Below are positions 26,801-34,490 of a stretch of DNA of 55,141 bases, piece by piece (positions within the stretch are counted from its first letter, which is position 1; every line of letters starts with the position of its first letter). The DNA comes from an uncultured Opitutales bacterium (lineage in GTDB: Bacteria > Verrucomicrobiota > Verrucomicrobiia > Opitutales > Intestinicryptomonadaceae). Location: contig CALXLX010000049.1 in assembly GCA_944389315.1 (NCBI GenBank), positions 1-55,141 of the forward strand, given 5' to 3'. Position numbers and translations under genes: made by a program. The notes below the pieces were generated by a model. That model had not been told where the DNA came from, ran no database searches, and saw nothing but the letters and a program-made list of their open reading frames with translations.

Positions 26801-29545
26801 AAGCTTAGAGACGTTCGTGGCGTACAGCAGTGTGGTCTCGCCGGCGCAGAAAGGATCCGTATAGCCTGAGGACGCCACGGGCTTACCGTTGACGTAAGTC
26901 TGCCCCTCCGAAGAGGACCATGAGGAAAAATACGGAGTCTCCGTGCGCTCTATTTCCTCCGAGTAATTCCTGAACAAAATTTCGTCGGCAAAATCCATCT
27001 CGACGGGATTGTCCCCGTTTGAGATTACCGCCCTTCTGCCCCACACGAAAGAGCCGTCCACGCATCTTTTCTTTATGTACTCTATCTTCAGGGCGCCGTT
27101 TTCCGCGGATACCGTCTGGGAATCGTCCGTGACAAAAGACGCGAAAACCGCGGGGAAGGACGACTCATAAGTATATACCACAGGCACCGTGCCGCGCAAT
27201 ATCTTGCTGCGCTCCGAGGAGGAATTCGCCCCCCCGACAGGCATGGTGTTCTCCGGATTAAACGCCGGATCAGTCGTAAACACGATGGCGTCGCACCGGG
27301 CATACGAACTTATGCGGTGCAAAGATATGGAATGTTCCCCCGCGCCTATAGGCATGGAGCCCAAGCACTCCCAATGGAATCCGTCTAGTCCGTGCACGCC
27401 GCCTATTTTCGGGTAGGTGTTGCCGTCCACAGAAACGGAGTACGTGCGGGTCTTAGGCCTGTCGGAGGCGAAATCTTTCGAGCAGACCCAAAGGTAGTAT
27501 GTCCCGGCAAGGGTAAAAGAGACGTTCGTGCTAGCGTCTTCTCCGGAAATAGAGCAGAGCAAGTTCTTGCCGGTTATCCCGGTAGAATTCTCTACAACCC
27601 AAGAGCCGTACAGCTGAAAATCTTCTGCCTCTATTAAAAATTTATCCCCCGACGGAGTCGAAACCCAGCGGGGATCAGACTTGTTCGGGTCAAAATTGGG
27701 GTCGTCGCTAAAGGCTATGGAATGCAGGCGCGTGTAGCTTGAAGTGTTCTTTAGCTCGACATTCACAGTGCCTTCCCCGAGGCTGACCGTATCTATCTTG
27801 CTCCACACCCAATCGTCCATGCCCAGCCAGCCGTACGCGTCTGACTTTGTCTTAACCCCGTTTATGTAGACCTCGAAAGTCCGTATCGTTGAGCTCTTCT
27901 TCTCGCCGGGAAACTCGTACGTGCAAATCCATACGGAATATTCCCCGCTTTTTGAACAGTTGAAAGACACGTTTGGCAGGTTTGAGGAATCGGCGTCCTT
28001 GGTCTGTCTGTATAGGGTCATTCTTCCCCTGTCGCTTATAAGATTCCAAGAGCCATGGTTGAATTCAGTGGCGTCCTTTACTATAGTGGCGTAGGTCTTT
28101 ACATATGCCGCGCGCGCGGCGGCATCGTCGGCGGAGCCTGACAGCACGCCGTTGGGGTCGAAATTCGGGTCCTGCGTAAGGAACAGGGCGTCGACACGGG
28201 TAAAGTCCCCATTAGGAGTCATGTACACCGTATGCTTTCCCGCGGAGAGAGACGCAGCGCCGAGCCTCTTCCACAGCCATGCGTCCCCGCCGCCGTTTAT
28301 GTATCCGTTTTCGGGCATGGTCTGGTTGTCCACCGCCACCACGTACGAGCGGTTTGTCCCGTTTAGGTTGGGCTCGAACTCGTAGGAACACGCCCAGACG
28401 AAATACACGCCGTCGTTGTCGACGGAAAAGTTCGTGTTTGCCGTCTTAACGTCCCCCGACTGATATTTCAGCATATTTTTGCCGTACCCGTACTCCACAA
28501 ACCAGGAAGCCTTGTTGGCAAAATCTTCCGCCTCGATAAGGACGCTGTCGTACGACGGCGCGCGGCTGTTGCGCTCGGAGTTTGAATACAGGAAAGTATT
28601 AGGGTTGTAATTGGGGTTCTGGGTGAAGAACAGAGCGTCAACCCTGCATCCATCCGCCGCGCTTTTTATCTGGATTAGGTTCTCCCCCTGCTCGAGGTAG
28701 ACAACCCCCATGAGTTTCCACTCCCATTTTCCCGACCCGCTCGACGCATAGCCCGCAAGTTCTGCCTCATTGGAGTTTACATACACGTAAAACGGATGCG
28801 CCTGCCCCGAGGCAAACTCGTATGCGCTCGACCACAAATAGTACCAGCCCGCCTCGCCCGCGTTTATCTTTGTGGAGGGCATGTCCCCCCCATCGGCCGA
28901 ATCCTGCACTATGTGCGCCTGCCCCGAGACATCGTCCACAGAGGTCGCGCCTCCTGAGTTTTCTATCCTCCACGACGGCCCCAAATTGGAGAAATTCTCG
29001 GCCTCTATAAAGATGGAATCGTACGATATCCTGTATTTGGCGCGTTCCTCGGAGGTGTTGACTGCCGCGTTGGGATCCATTCCCCTGTCCGTCGTGAAAA
29101 GCACTGCCGACGTATGGGTATAGTTGTCGTCCGGAGTCAGCGTTATTTCCGAGCCTTCGCCCGGAAGTGCCATCTCGCCGACCTTGAACCACACCCATTC
29201 CCCGAGATGGAACCCGCCGTAGGAATCGCGCGACATTGGCCGCGAATCTATCCGCACATCGAGATTCCTCGGATACTGCTCCTCTCCGGGTGTAAATTCA
29301 AATGAGCGCACCCACACGCAATAGGTGGCCGCAACGGGAGGCTTGAATTTTGAACGCGCGCTCTGGGTGCTTGTCGCGCTGGAGATATTGTACTCTCCCC
29401 TGTATAGGGAATATCCCCAATCGGAAGGTATCTCAAAGTCGTTCGCCTCCAATATGAAGGTTTCAGCCGACGCTCCGAAGACCGAAACAAGCGTAAAAAT
29501 AAACACGCAAAAAAGCGTCTTTGCTTTCTTTGATGGGGATATCAT
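23879..29545 (-). CDS. Very large secreted multi-domain protein with five N-terminal repeat modules (probable polysaccharide-active)
   Basis: 1,888 residues from the ATG at 29545, which begins a good signal peptide (KTLFCVFIFTLVSVFGASA). Five repeats of about 150 residues follow (near 28-172, 175-330, 332-490, 492-640, 645-800). Each opens like SIFIEAENF or KFLIEAEDF, contains a W-V/C-S-Y-E-F-like strand, and closes like ALFFTQNPNYNP or AIVFTTDPAFNP; they resemble carbohydrate-binding or golvesin-like beta-sandwiches. Residues about 810-1650 form a large domain rich in Trp/Tyr/His (QWWWLPDLYEICGD, HIWWKGFETFRLGYE), with alpha-toroid-like helices as in polysaccharide lyases or glycosidases. 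Near 1775 is a calcium-binding DTDSDGYTGEQEYLLGTDPND, then a beta-domain ending YKLEVSKIP. The enzymatic activity is inference; no family was fixed. Confidence 0.72.
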   Translation of the reverse strand: MISPSKKAKTLFCVFIFTLVSVFGASAETFILEANDFEIPSDWGYSLYRGEYNISSATSTQSARSKFKPPVAATYCVWVRSFEFTPGEEQYPRNLDVRIDSRPMSRDSYGGFHLGEWVWFKVGEMALPGEGSEITLTPDDNYTHTSAVLFTTDRGMDPNAAVNTSEERAKYRISYDSIFIEAENFSNLGPSWRIENSGGATSVDDVSGQAHIVQDSADGGDMPSTKINAGEAGWYYLWSSAYEFASGQAHPFYVYVNSNEAELAGYASSGSGKWEWKLMGVVYLEQGENLIQIKSAADGCRVDALFFTQNPNYNPNTFLYSNSERNSRAPSYDSVLIEAEDFANKASWFVEYGYGKNMLKYQSGDVKTANTNFSVDNDGVYFVWACSYEFEPNLNGTNRSYVVAVDNQTMPENGYINGGGDAWLWKRLGAASLSAGKHTVYMTPNGDFTRVDALFLTQDPNFDPNGVLSGSADDAAARAAYVKTYATIVKDATEFNHGSWNLISDRGRMTLYRQTKDADSSNLPNVSFNCSKSGEYSVWICTYEFPGEKKSSTIRTFEVYINGVKTKSDAYGWLGMDDWVWSKIDTVSLGEGTVNVELKNTSSYTRLHSIAFSDDPNFDPNKSDPRWVSTPSGDKFLIEAEDFQLYGSWVVENSTGITGKNLLCSISGEDASTNVSFTLAGTYYLWVCSKDFASDRPKTRTYSVSVDGNTYPKIGGVHGLDGFHWECLGSMPIGAGEHSISLHRISSYARCDAIVFTTDPAFNPENTMPVGGANSSSERSKILRGTVPVVYTYESSFPAVFASFVTDDSQTVSAENGALKIEYIKKRCVDGSFVWGRRAVISNGDNPVEMDFADEILFRNYSEEIERTETPYFSSWSSSEGQTYVNGKPVASSGYTDPFCAGETTLLYATNVSKLSDRVLQVDYSDGTRATITLDESLPMAKMSVVSSADKAGYYTIGFSAFNRYDRQGGFNAIQMPSMFQMRRLSDGAKQVSQHFMSQPMVLFESDAGGVSVVNGIVADPARLPFEWSDSTNSIYGFANVCPDGDRAQSSVFSPLMAGRDSWKEAGASIEASWYLVSLAGDWRDGVEFADTNIFAVSDLREPWEVSLSDAAYNIAIYLKGDASGWDAKNKGHYNIEGLNVSSHSSPLGQISVAMLLDDEEYYVTRALPTFEFTLSRPGAHYAYSREGNEGKDNFGISYPLSIGGAYWGGDYFASANILLGGKNDWLSEFYYNSNGTVRNSGGNTPYWAHELAMYLAYPSDSLLSSIKANCDSWMASAYTSTTDEPDMSLFVNVSLYPQWWWLPDLYEICGDSRYLEAAEKGAFYTAACLWSYPTPPDGNVVIHKNSLLNGVGHIWWKGFETFRLGYEENRQLLSAHLGTSNLSAYSNVYYIPEKTVPAAKVSRIGLGIEQHSTYPGGGNICNPSWAPELLKVYQHTGRDVLMKFSRHSIIGRYGCYMGYYVRDFSDIQQFENYSYQGPDVGSFYYHHAPVVFAQTFDYLMAQIEQRSANAIKFPYLRQSGYVWFTNRIFGGRRGKVFADDGCRLILDKYAVRPSSVKVSTMLARAKDAMWIIVLNDGGTDLEDVSLSIDFSRPSMEGVSAESPSGIYDASGALVSSASAGSLITISSLPALGLRAVRIPAEFENTTEIPAFEEGQFVRGKVENVGNSLGDLHTFRVRGPFGKDSIYAFFTGYGVSGQKATMIVNSGAGAASIVCDSYPYEMSFYGLDYDEDAEFCIIVETPGGEDMVFGRNSTIDAAWLKANYSNPEDYAEGYYGDTDSDGYTGEQEYLLGTDPNDSSSTLRVSVASTPPNSLGTGNVISFDAKVGRLYRILWSDDMKSWSPFSDDAPIYVDRDCTASFRDDFSPKTTQSPPPSGMRFYKLEVSKIP
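27145..29465 (-). repeat. Five tandem coding repeats of about 450-480 bp in the 1,888-residue protein
   Basis: The repeats are seen at protein level: conserved opening I-E-A-E-x-F, central W-V-C-S-x-E-F and ending F-T-x-D-P-x-F-x-P. They are diverged at DNA level. The fourth copy has a degenerate opening (ATIVKDATEF). Confidence 0.7.
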
Positions 29546-29961
29546 GGGGATATGTTTGGGGGACGTGTAGAAATTTAGGTGCAACATACCACCACAAGAA
29601 CATATATTGTTTTCATGGCGTTAAATGCAGACTATTTGAATATCCCGTAAAAATCAAGAGATAAACACCTTGAGATAGACATATTTCGGCTGAAAGCCCG
29701 CCGAGCAGCAAGCGCCTTTCCCGGAAATAAGGCCCCAAGCGGCCGCAGGCGCCCCGGTTTTTTGCGCAGGAAGAAAATGCCGCATTTTAGGCTGTAAAGA
29801 CGCGTATGCGTGGTGCCGGCCTCGCGAAAGATTTGCTATGGGCCAGCTATGCGCGCGGTTGAACAACCTCAAAAAAAGCCAAGGGCATACCCCTTTTTGA
29901 CTTGCGCAACTTTGCGCTCCGGGTAAATTGTAGGTTTGAATATTTTAACAATATAATAATC
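29546..29961. other. Divergent intergenic region with candidate pfp promoter
   Basis: No gene is supported in this 416-bp stretch between two divergent genes. On the plus strand TTGACT (29897-29902) is immediately followed by the inverted repeat GCGCAA-CT-TTGCGC (29904-29917), which may be a promoter -35 with an operator. A matching -10 is not clear. The remainder shows nothing I can name. Confidence 0.35.
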
Positions 29962-31161
29962 ATGAAACCCAAAAAAGTCGGCATATTAACGGCTGGCGGC
30001 CTCGCCCCCTGCCTTTCAAGCGCAATAGGCGGTCTTATCGAACGCTACACTGAGATAGACCCCTCCATAGAGATAATCTGCTACAAGAGCGGATACAAAG
30101 GCCTGCTTCTCGGTCAGAGCATAAAGGTTACGCCTCAGATGCGCGCAAATGCTGCAATTTTACAGAATTTCGGAGGCTCGCCGATAGGAAATTCCCGCGT
30201 TAAGCTGACAAACGTCAAGGACTGCGTCAAGCGCGGTCTGGTCAAGGAGGGTCAGGATCCCCAGAAAGTCGCGGCAGACCAGCTCGTTAAGGACGGCGTC
30301 GACATTCTGCACACCATAGGCGGTGACGACACCAACACCGCCGCGGCAGATCTTGCGAAGTTCCTTAAGGACAACAACTACGAGCTTACGGTCATAGGCC
30401 TTCCCAAAACCATAGACAACGACGTATACCCCATACGCCAGAGCCTCGGCGCATGGACGGCCGCAGAACAGGGCGCGCTCTATTTTAGAAACGTGGTCAG
30501 CGAGTCCACCGCAAATCCGAGAATGTTGATAATCCACGAGGTTATGGGCAGAAATTGCGGCTGGCTGACGGCTGCGACGGCAGCCAAGTACCGCGAGATA
30601 CTCAAGTCAGAGAAGTTTATACCCGAGCTTGGCCTTAGCATGGAGGCGCGCGACGTGCATGCCATATACATACCGGAGCTCGCCTTGGACATAAAGGCTG
30701 AGGCTGCGCGCCTCAAGGCCATAATGGACAAGCTCGACTGCGTTAACATCTTCATATCCGAAGGCGCGGGCGTTGAGACCATAGTAAAGGAGATGGAGGC
30801 AAACGGCCAGGAGGTTCCCAGGGACGCTTTCGGGCATGTGAAGCTCGACGCGGTAAATCCCGGAAAATGGTTCGGCCAGCAGTTTGCAGACATGATAGGC
30901 GCGGAGAAGGTTCTCGTGCAGAAGAGCGGGTACTTTGCACGCGCGGCGGCCGCCAACATGCAGGACCAGCGCCTGATAAAGAGCTGCACAGACTTGGCCG
31001 TCGAGTGCGCCCTTCGCAGAGAAGGCGGTGTAATAGGCCACGACGAAGACAAGGGCGACATTCTCAGAGCCATAGAGTTTGAGCGCATAAAGGGCGGCAA
31101 GCCCTTCAACGTCAATTTCGACTGGTTCCAGAGCATGCTCAAAGAGATAGGCCAGAAATAG
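29962..31161 (+). CDS. pfp: Pyrophosphate-dependent 6-phosphofructokinase
   Basis: 399 residues from the ATG at 29962; the frame extends upstream without conserved sequence. It converts fructose 6-phosphate to the 1,6-bisphosphate using PPi, reversibly, in glycolysis and gluconeogenesis. Two diagnostic motifs show PPi rather than ATP use: HTIGGDDTNT (residues 118-127), with the second Asp where ATP enzymes have Gly, and PKTIDND (148-154), with Lys where ATP enzymes have Gly. HEVMGRNCGWLT and the later substrate-binding segments are also present. PPi-PFKs are known in Verrucomicrobiota. It appears monocistronic with a strong terminator. Confidence 0.93.
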   Translation: MKPKKVGILTAGGLAPCLSSAIGGLIERYTEIDPSIEIICYKSGYKGLLLGQSIKVTPQMRANAAILQNFGGSPIGNSRVKLTNVKDCVKRGLVKEGQDPQKVAADQLVKDGVDILHTIGGDDTNTAAADLAKFLKDNNYELTVIGLPKTIDNDVYPIRQSLGAWTAAEQGALYFRNVVSESTANPRMLIIHEVMGRNCGWLTAATAAKYREILKSEKFIPELGLSMEARDVHAIYIPELALDIKAEAARLKAIMDKLDCVNIFISEGAGVETIVKEMEANGQEVPRDAFGHVKLDAVNPGKWFGQQFADMIGAEKVLVQKSGYFARAAAANMQDQRLIKSCTDLAVECALRREGGVIGHDEDKGDILRAIEFERIKGGKPFNVNFDWFQSMLKEIGQK

Positions 31162-31178
31162 AAAACTGTCCTTTTTTG

Positions 31179-31218
31179 AAAAAACGGCGCAAGGAATGGC
31201 TCTTTGCGCCGTTTTTTT
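31179..31218 (+). terminator. Rho-independent terminator of pfp
   Basis: A 14-bp perfect stem (31179-31192 with 31204-31217), including A and T runs at the base, with an 11-nt loop. Confidence 0.92.
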
Positions 31219-31349
31219 ATTTTCAAGGCGCAGTATTCCGCTGTCGGAATATAACCGAAGAAACCGGCAATGGGCCGAAGGAGTTTTTGCGCCCGGCTTT
31301 TATACTTGCGGCCCATAAAAAATGGCATTCTGCGCAAAATGGCTGTCGC

Positions 31350-31452
31350 TTGCCAAAAAGATAAAATATTTACACTAAAAAGAGGGAAAATCCGGGATAA
31401 AATCCTTTGTCAATTGTCATAAGAGACTATTGCCAAAAAGGATAAAATTTAC
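31350..31452 (+). repeat. Repeated ATAAAAT boxes upstream of the sugar-isomerase operon
   Basis: TTGCCAAAAAGATAAAAT followed by ATTTAC (31350-31373) recurs as TTGCCAAAAAGGATAAAAT followed by TTAC (31430-31452), 80 bp apart, and a third box GGGATAAAATCC lies at 31394-31405. This regular array in an otherwise empty 320-bp region suggests tandem promoters or binding sites of a regulator. Function is inferred from repetition only. Confidence 0.5.
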
Positions 31453-31506
31453 TTGACAGAGGTGTCGAGAATATCTACAACATCGTTTCAATCGATTGAG
31501 GAAACG
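31453..31506 (+). promoter_or_regulatory. Promoter with LacI-type operator for the exported sugar isomerase / dehydrogenase operon
   Basis: TTGACA (31453-31458), 17-bp spacer, TACAAC (31476-31481) form a good sigma-70-type promoter. Just downstream is a perfect 12-bp palindrome TCAATCGATTGA (31488-31499) flanked by CGTT and GGAAACG, centred on CpG as in LacI/GalR operators. Its place over the start point fits repression. A GGAGGT ribosome-binding site follows before the ATG at 31538. No LacI gene is in the window. Confidence 0.68.
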
Positions 31507-31537
31507 TATTTATTGGAGGTAAGAAAGGGAAAAACAT

Positions 31538-32548
31538 ATGCTTCGCAGAGAATTTATGGAAAGAAGTCTTGGTCTGCTTGCAACCGGCGCGATGGGGATT
31601 TGCATGCCGCAAATTTTGCGCGCAGACACAGCTTCGGCAAAGGTTTTGCCCCCCAAGGGGGAGCCCTTGTTGCCGGGGGTAAACAGCCCGTTTAAGATGA
31701 AATTTTCCCCGAGGGCGGCAATGGGGATATTCAAGACAAGCTGCCCGGGGAATACGCTCGACAGGATAAAATTCTACTATGACAACGGCTTTACCGCCGT
31801 GGAGGGCTGCTGCTCGCAAAATACCGACAGGAAAGTCATGGACAGCATAGGGGCGGCCGTGGAGAAGTACGGGCTTGAAATGGGCGCGCAAAGCGCCATG
31901 AACGAGAAGTACGCACCCATGATGACCGCAAACGTGGTTCCCGCGCCCAAGGGCAAAAAACCGCACCTCAGGGGGAAGGCGGAGATTAGGGAATATCTTA
32001 AGTCCGAGCTAGAAAAAGTCTTCGAGATGCTAAGGCGCATACACGGCAAGACGTTTATAATAGGCGCCGGGCAGAACGCCGAGGGGCTATCAGAAAAAGA
32101 GCAGTATCAAAACGTTCTGGACAACACCAGATTCTGCGCGGATTTGTGCGCGGCCAACGGGTTTACGATGCTCATAGAGCCGCTGAACCTAAAGTCGCAC
32201 CCGAATATATACTTTTCTACCATGCAGAAGGGTCTGGACATATGCAAGGCTGTGGACAATCCGCATTGCAAGTTAATGTACGACTTTTTCCACGAGAAGA
32301 TGCAGACCGGTTCGCTGGACTCCCTGGACGCCGCGTGGGACTACATAGGCGCCTACCACATATCAGACAGTCCCACCAGGGAGGAGCCCGGCACCGGCGA
32401 CATAGACTACGCCGCCCTGCTCTCCAAGATATGGAAGAAGGGATACAGGGGCTTTTTGGGCTTCGAGTTTAAGCAGAGCGTGCAGGACAAAGAGACGGAC
32501 ATAAAGATAATGAGGACCTTCCGCGAGTTCGACAAGCTCGCCGTATAG
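31538..32548 (+). CDS. Tat-exported sugar phosphate isomerase/epimerase-like TIM barrel (hydroxypyruvate isomerase-like)
   Basis: 336 residues. The N-terminus is a twin-arginine signal (RREFMERSLGLLATGAMG), so the folded protein is probably exported. The body is an AP-endonuclease-2-type TIM barrel: DNGFTAVEGCC, TMLIEPLNLKSHPNIYF with the metal-binding Glu, LMYDFFHEKMQTG with Asp and His, YHISDSPTREEPGTGDIDY, and FLGFEFK near the end, very like hydroxypyruvate isomerases and xylose-isomerase-like enzymes. It is the first gene of an operon with a Gfo/Idh dehydrogenase 37 bp downstream, with a strong Shine-Dalgarno. It probably acts with that enzyme on a sugar or keto-sugar. Confidence 0.88.
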   Translation: MLRREFMERSLGLLATGAMGICMPQILRADTASAKVLPPKGEPLLPGVNSPFKMKFSPRAAMGIFKTSCPGNTLDRIKFYYDNGFTAVEGCCSQNTDRKVMDSIGAAVEKYGLEMGAQSAMNEKYAPMMTANVVPAPKGKKPHLRGKAEIREYLKSELEKVFEMLRRIHGKTFIIGAGQNAEGLSEKEQYQNVLDNTRFCADLCAANGFTMLIEPLNLKSHPNIYFSTMQKGLDICKAVDNPHCKLMYDFFHEKMQTGSLDSLDAAWDYIGAYHISDSPTREEPGTGDIDYAALLSKIWKKGYRGFLGFEFKQSVQDKETDIKIMRTFREFDKLAV

Positions 32549-32585
32549 CGCATAAAAAATTTCAACATTAAAGAGAGGAAAAAAT

Positions 32586-33890
32586 ATGAATAGAAGAGAC
32601 GTGTTAAAGGCTGCGGCCGTGGCGGGAGCGTATGCGGCGCTTCCGAAGTACTCCTTTGCTGCGGCGAAGGGGTCTGACAAGCTGAAAGTTGGGGTTATAG
32701 GTTGCAGCGGGCGCGGCATAGCCGCCGTGCGCGACATGATAAACGCCGACAGAAATGTGGAGGTAATCGCCCTTGCAGATTTGTTTCCGGACAGGATAGA
32801 CTACGCATTGGATAGGTTTGAGTTCTATAAGAACAATAAGACAAAGCCCCTTCCTGCGGACTGTTTCAACGTCAAGAAGGAGATGATATTCACCGGTTGG
32901 GATGCGTACAAGCAGCTTTTGCAGACCGATGTGGACCTTGTCATACACGCCACGCCACCCGTATTTAGGCCCATGCACCTGAAGGCCTGCCTTGAGGCCG
33001 GCAAGCACGTATTCATAGAAAAGCCCGGTGCGGTGGACGCCGTTGGCGCGCGCCAGCTTTACGAGTGCGCCGATTTGGCCGACAAGAAGGGCCTATCCGT
33101 CATAGGCGGCATACAGCGCAGATTCCACAAGGGATACATGGAGGGCATAGCCCGCATGAAGGCCGGCGAGCTTGGAGACATCACAAGCACGCAGGCGGTT
33201 TGGCTGAACTCAAAGTTCTTCATACAGAAGATGCGCCTGCAGAATCCCGACCCCGAGAGCATGGAGTACCAGGTCAGAAACTGGTTTATATTCACCTGGG
33301 CATCGGGAGACTGCTATGTGGAGCAGCACGTCCACAATCTGGACATAATCCTGTGGGGGCTTGAGAAGAAGCCCATTATGGTCAACGGCCTTGGCGGCCG
33401 CAGATGGGACTTGCCCGTCCCGCAGATGGGCAACCGTTTCAGCCATTTTGCGGTGGATTTCGACTTCGGCAACAATCTGCACTGCTACAGCTACAGCCGC
33501 AGGGAGACAGGCGCGCAGGAGATGGTGCAGGAGAAGTTCATGGGCACGAAGGGCACGCTCGAGTTGAGCCTGCAGCGCCAGCGCATAATAGACAACGACG
33601 GCAAGACCCTTTGGGAGATGCCCCAGAAAGATTTGCCGCAGTGCCTCGAGGAGGAGCACAAGGTATTGATAGAAGCCATAAGAAGCGGGAAGCAGAACAA
33701 CATGATAAGGGAGCTTGCCGATTCCACCGTAATGGCCATAGCCGGGCGCGAGAGCGCCTATGCCGGGCGCGCATTTAAGTACGACTGGCTGCTTGCGAAG
33801 TCGCAGAAGAACTATCTGCCCGAAAACTGCCAATTTGGCAAAAAGCCCGTCGACGGCATACCGATACCCGGCCAGTACACTCTTTCGTAA
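32586..33890 (+). CDS. Tat-exported Gfo/Idh/MocA-family oxidoreductase
   Basis: 434 residues starting with a twin-arginine signal (NRRDVLKAAAVAGAYAALP). After it comes the Rossmann fold with VGVIGCSGRGIAAV (residues about 35-48), the motif FIEKPGAVD around 140, and a C-terminal domain with EQHVHNLDIILWGLEKK, where the His-x-x-x-Asp region is catalytic in relatives. The NAD(P) is probably bound tightly before export, as in periplasmic glucose-fructose oxidoreductase; this is inference. AGAGAGGAAAA before the ATG is a usable Shine-Dalgarno. The gene is 37 bp after the isomerase and ends in a terminator. The substrate is unknown. Confidence 0.9.
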   Translation: MNRRDVLKAAAVAGAYAALPKYSFAAAKGSDKLKVGVIGCSGRGIAAVRDMINADRNVEVIALADLFPDRIDYALDRFEFYKNNKTKPLPADCFNVKKEMIFTGWDAYKQLLQTDVDLVIHATPPVFRPMHLKACLEAGKHVFIEKPGAVDAVGARQLYECADLADKKGLSVIGGIQRRFHKGYMEGIARMKAGELGDITSTQAVWLNSKFFIQKMRLQNPDPESMEYQVRNWFIFTWASGDCYVEQHVHNLDIILWGLEKKPIMVNGLGGRRWDLPVPQMGNRFSHFAVDFDFGNNLHCYSYSRRETGAQEMVQEKFMGTKGTLELSLQRQRIIDNDGKTLWEMPQKDLPQCLEEEHKVLIEAIRSGKQNNMIRELADSTVMAIAGRESAYAGRAFKYDWLLAKSQKNYLPENCQFGKKPVDGIPIPGQYTLS

Positions 33891-33919
33891 TGCAAATAAA
33901 GTTTATTCAACTAAGCAAG

Positions 33920-33948
33920 GGCGCGCGCAATCTGCGCGCCTTTTTTTT
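33920..33948 (+). terminator. Rho-independent terminator of the isomerase/dehydrogenase operon
   Basis: GGCGCGC (33920-33926) pairs with GCGCGCC (33934-33940), followed by eight T, 30 bp after the stop. Confidence 0.88.
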
Positions 33949-34141
33949 GCCGATAGGGGGCCCCAAGGCTGCTGGCAAAAAATTGCAAGCGTGGGAGGCA
34001 AACGGTGCATTGCGTTTCAGGAGTGTCGGCACATGCGGCACATAGCCCAAGATGGCGGCAATGAAAAAGCGGCGGAAAATTTTCGTTAAAAAAGTGTTGA
34101 AAGAATCCGCAAAAGATAGAGTCTTTTTAAATTCAAGAGCT

Positions 34142-34225
34142 GCTCGAGTGGCGGAATGGTAGACGCTGCGGACTTAAAATCCGTTGACCTTATCAGTCGT
34201 GCGGGTTCAAGTCCCGCCTCGAGCA
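34142..34225 (+). tRNA. tRNA-Leu (anticodon UAA)
   Basis: The 84-nt gene has acceptor arms GCTCGAG (34142-34148) and CTCGAGC (34218-34224) with discriminator A. The anticodon arm is GCGGA-CTTAAAA-TCCGT, giving anticodon TAA at 34175-34177. A long variable arm (class II) and the T arm GCGGG-TTCAAGT-CCCGC follow. CCA is not encoded. A TTGAAAGAATCCGCA box lies about 45 bp upstream, as before rpsT. Confidence 0.96.
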
Positions 34226-34236
34226 CTTGCTTAAGC

Positions 34237-34270
34237 GCCCGCGAAGCCCAAAGGTTTGCGGGCCTTTTTT
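34237..34270 (+). terminator. Terminator after tRNA-Leu
   Basis: GCCCGCGAA (34237-34245) pairs with TTTGCGGGC (34255-34263; one G-U pair), followed by TTTTTT. Confidence 0.82.
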
Positions 34271-34490
34271 ATGCGAAGATATGCTGCTGTATATGATTTC
34301 CTTGCGTCTTTCGTCAAATTCAGGAAATTTTTATTGTTATACTAAAAATATTTTCTGAAAGGCACCCGCGAAAATCCGCGCAGGGAAAACCGCGCAAGGA
34401 TAACCGGACGGTAGCATGTTAACATAAAGCCCTTTAAGGCAACAGCCTCATAAAAAAGAAACCCGGCCAACTGCAAAAGCGCACGCCCTA

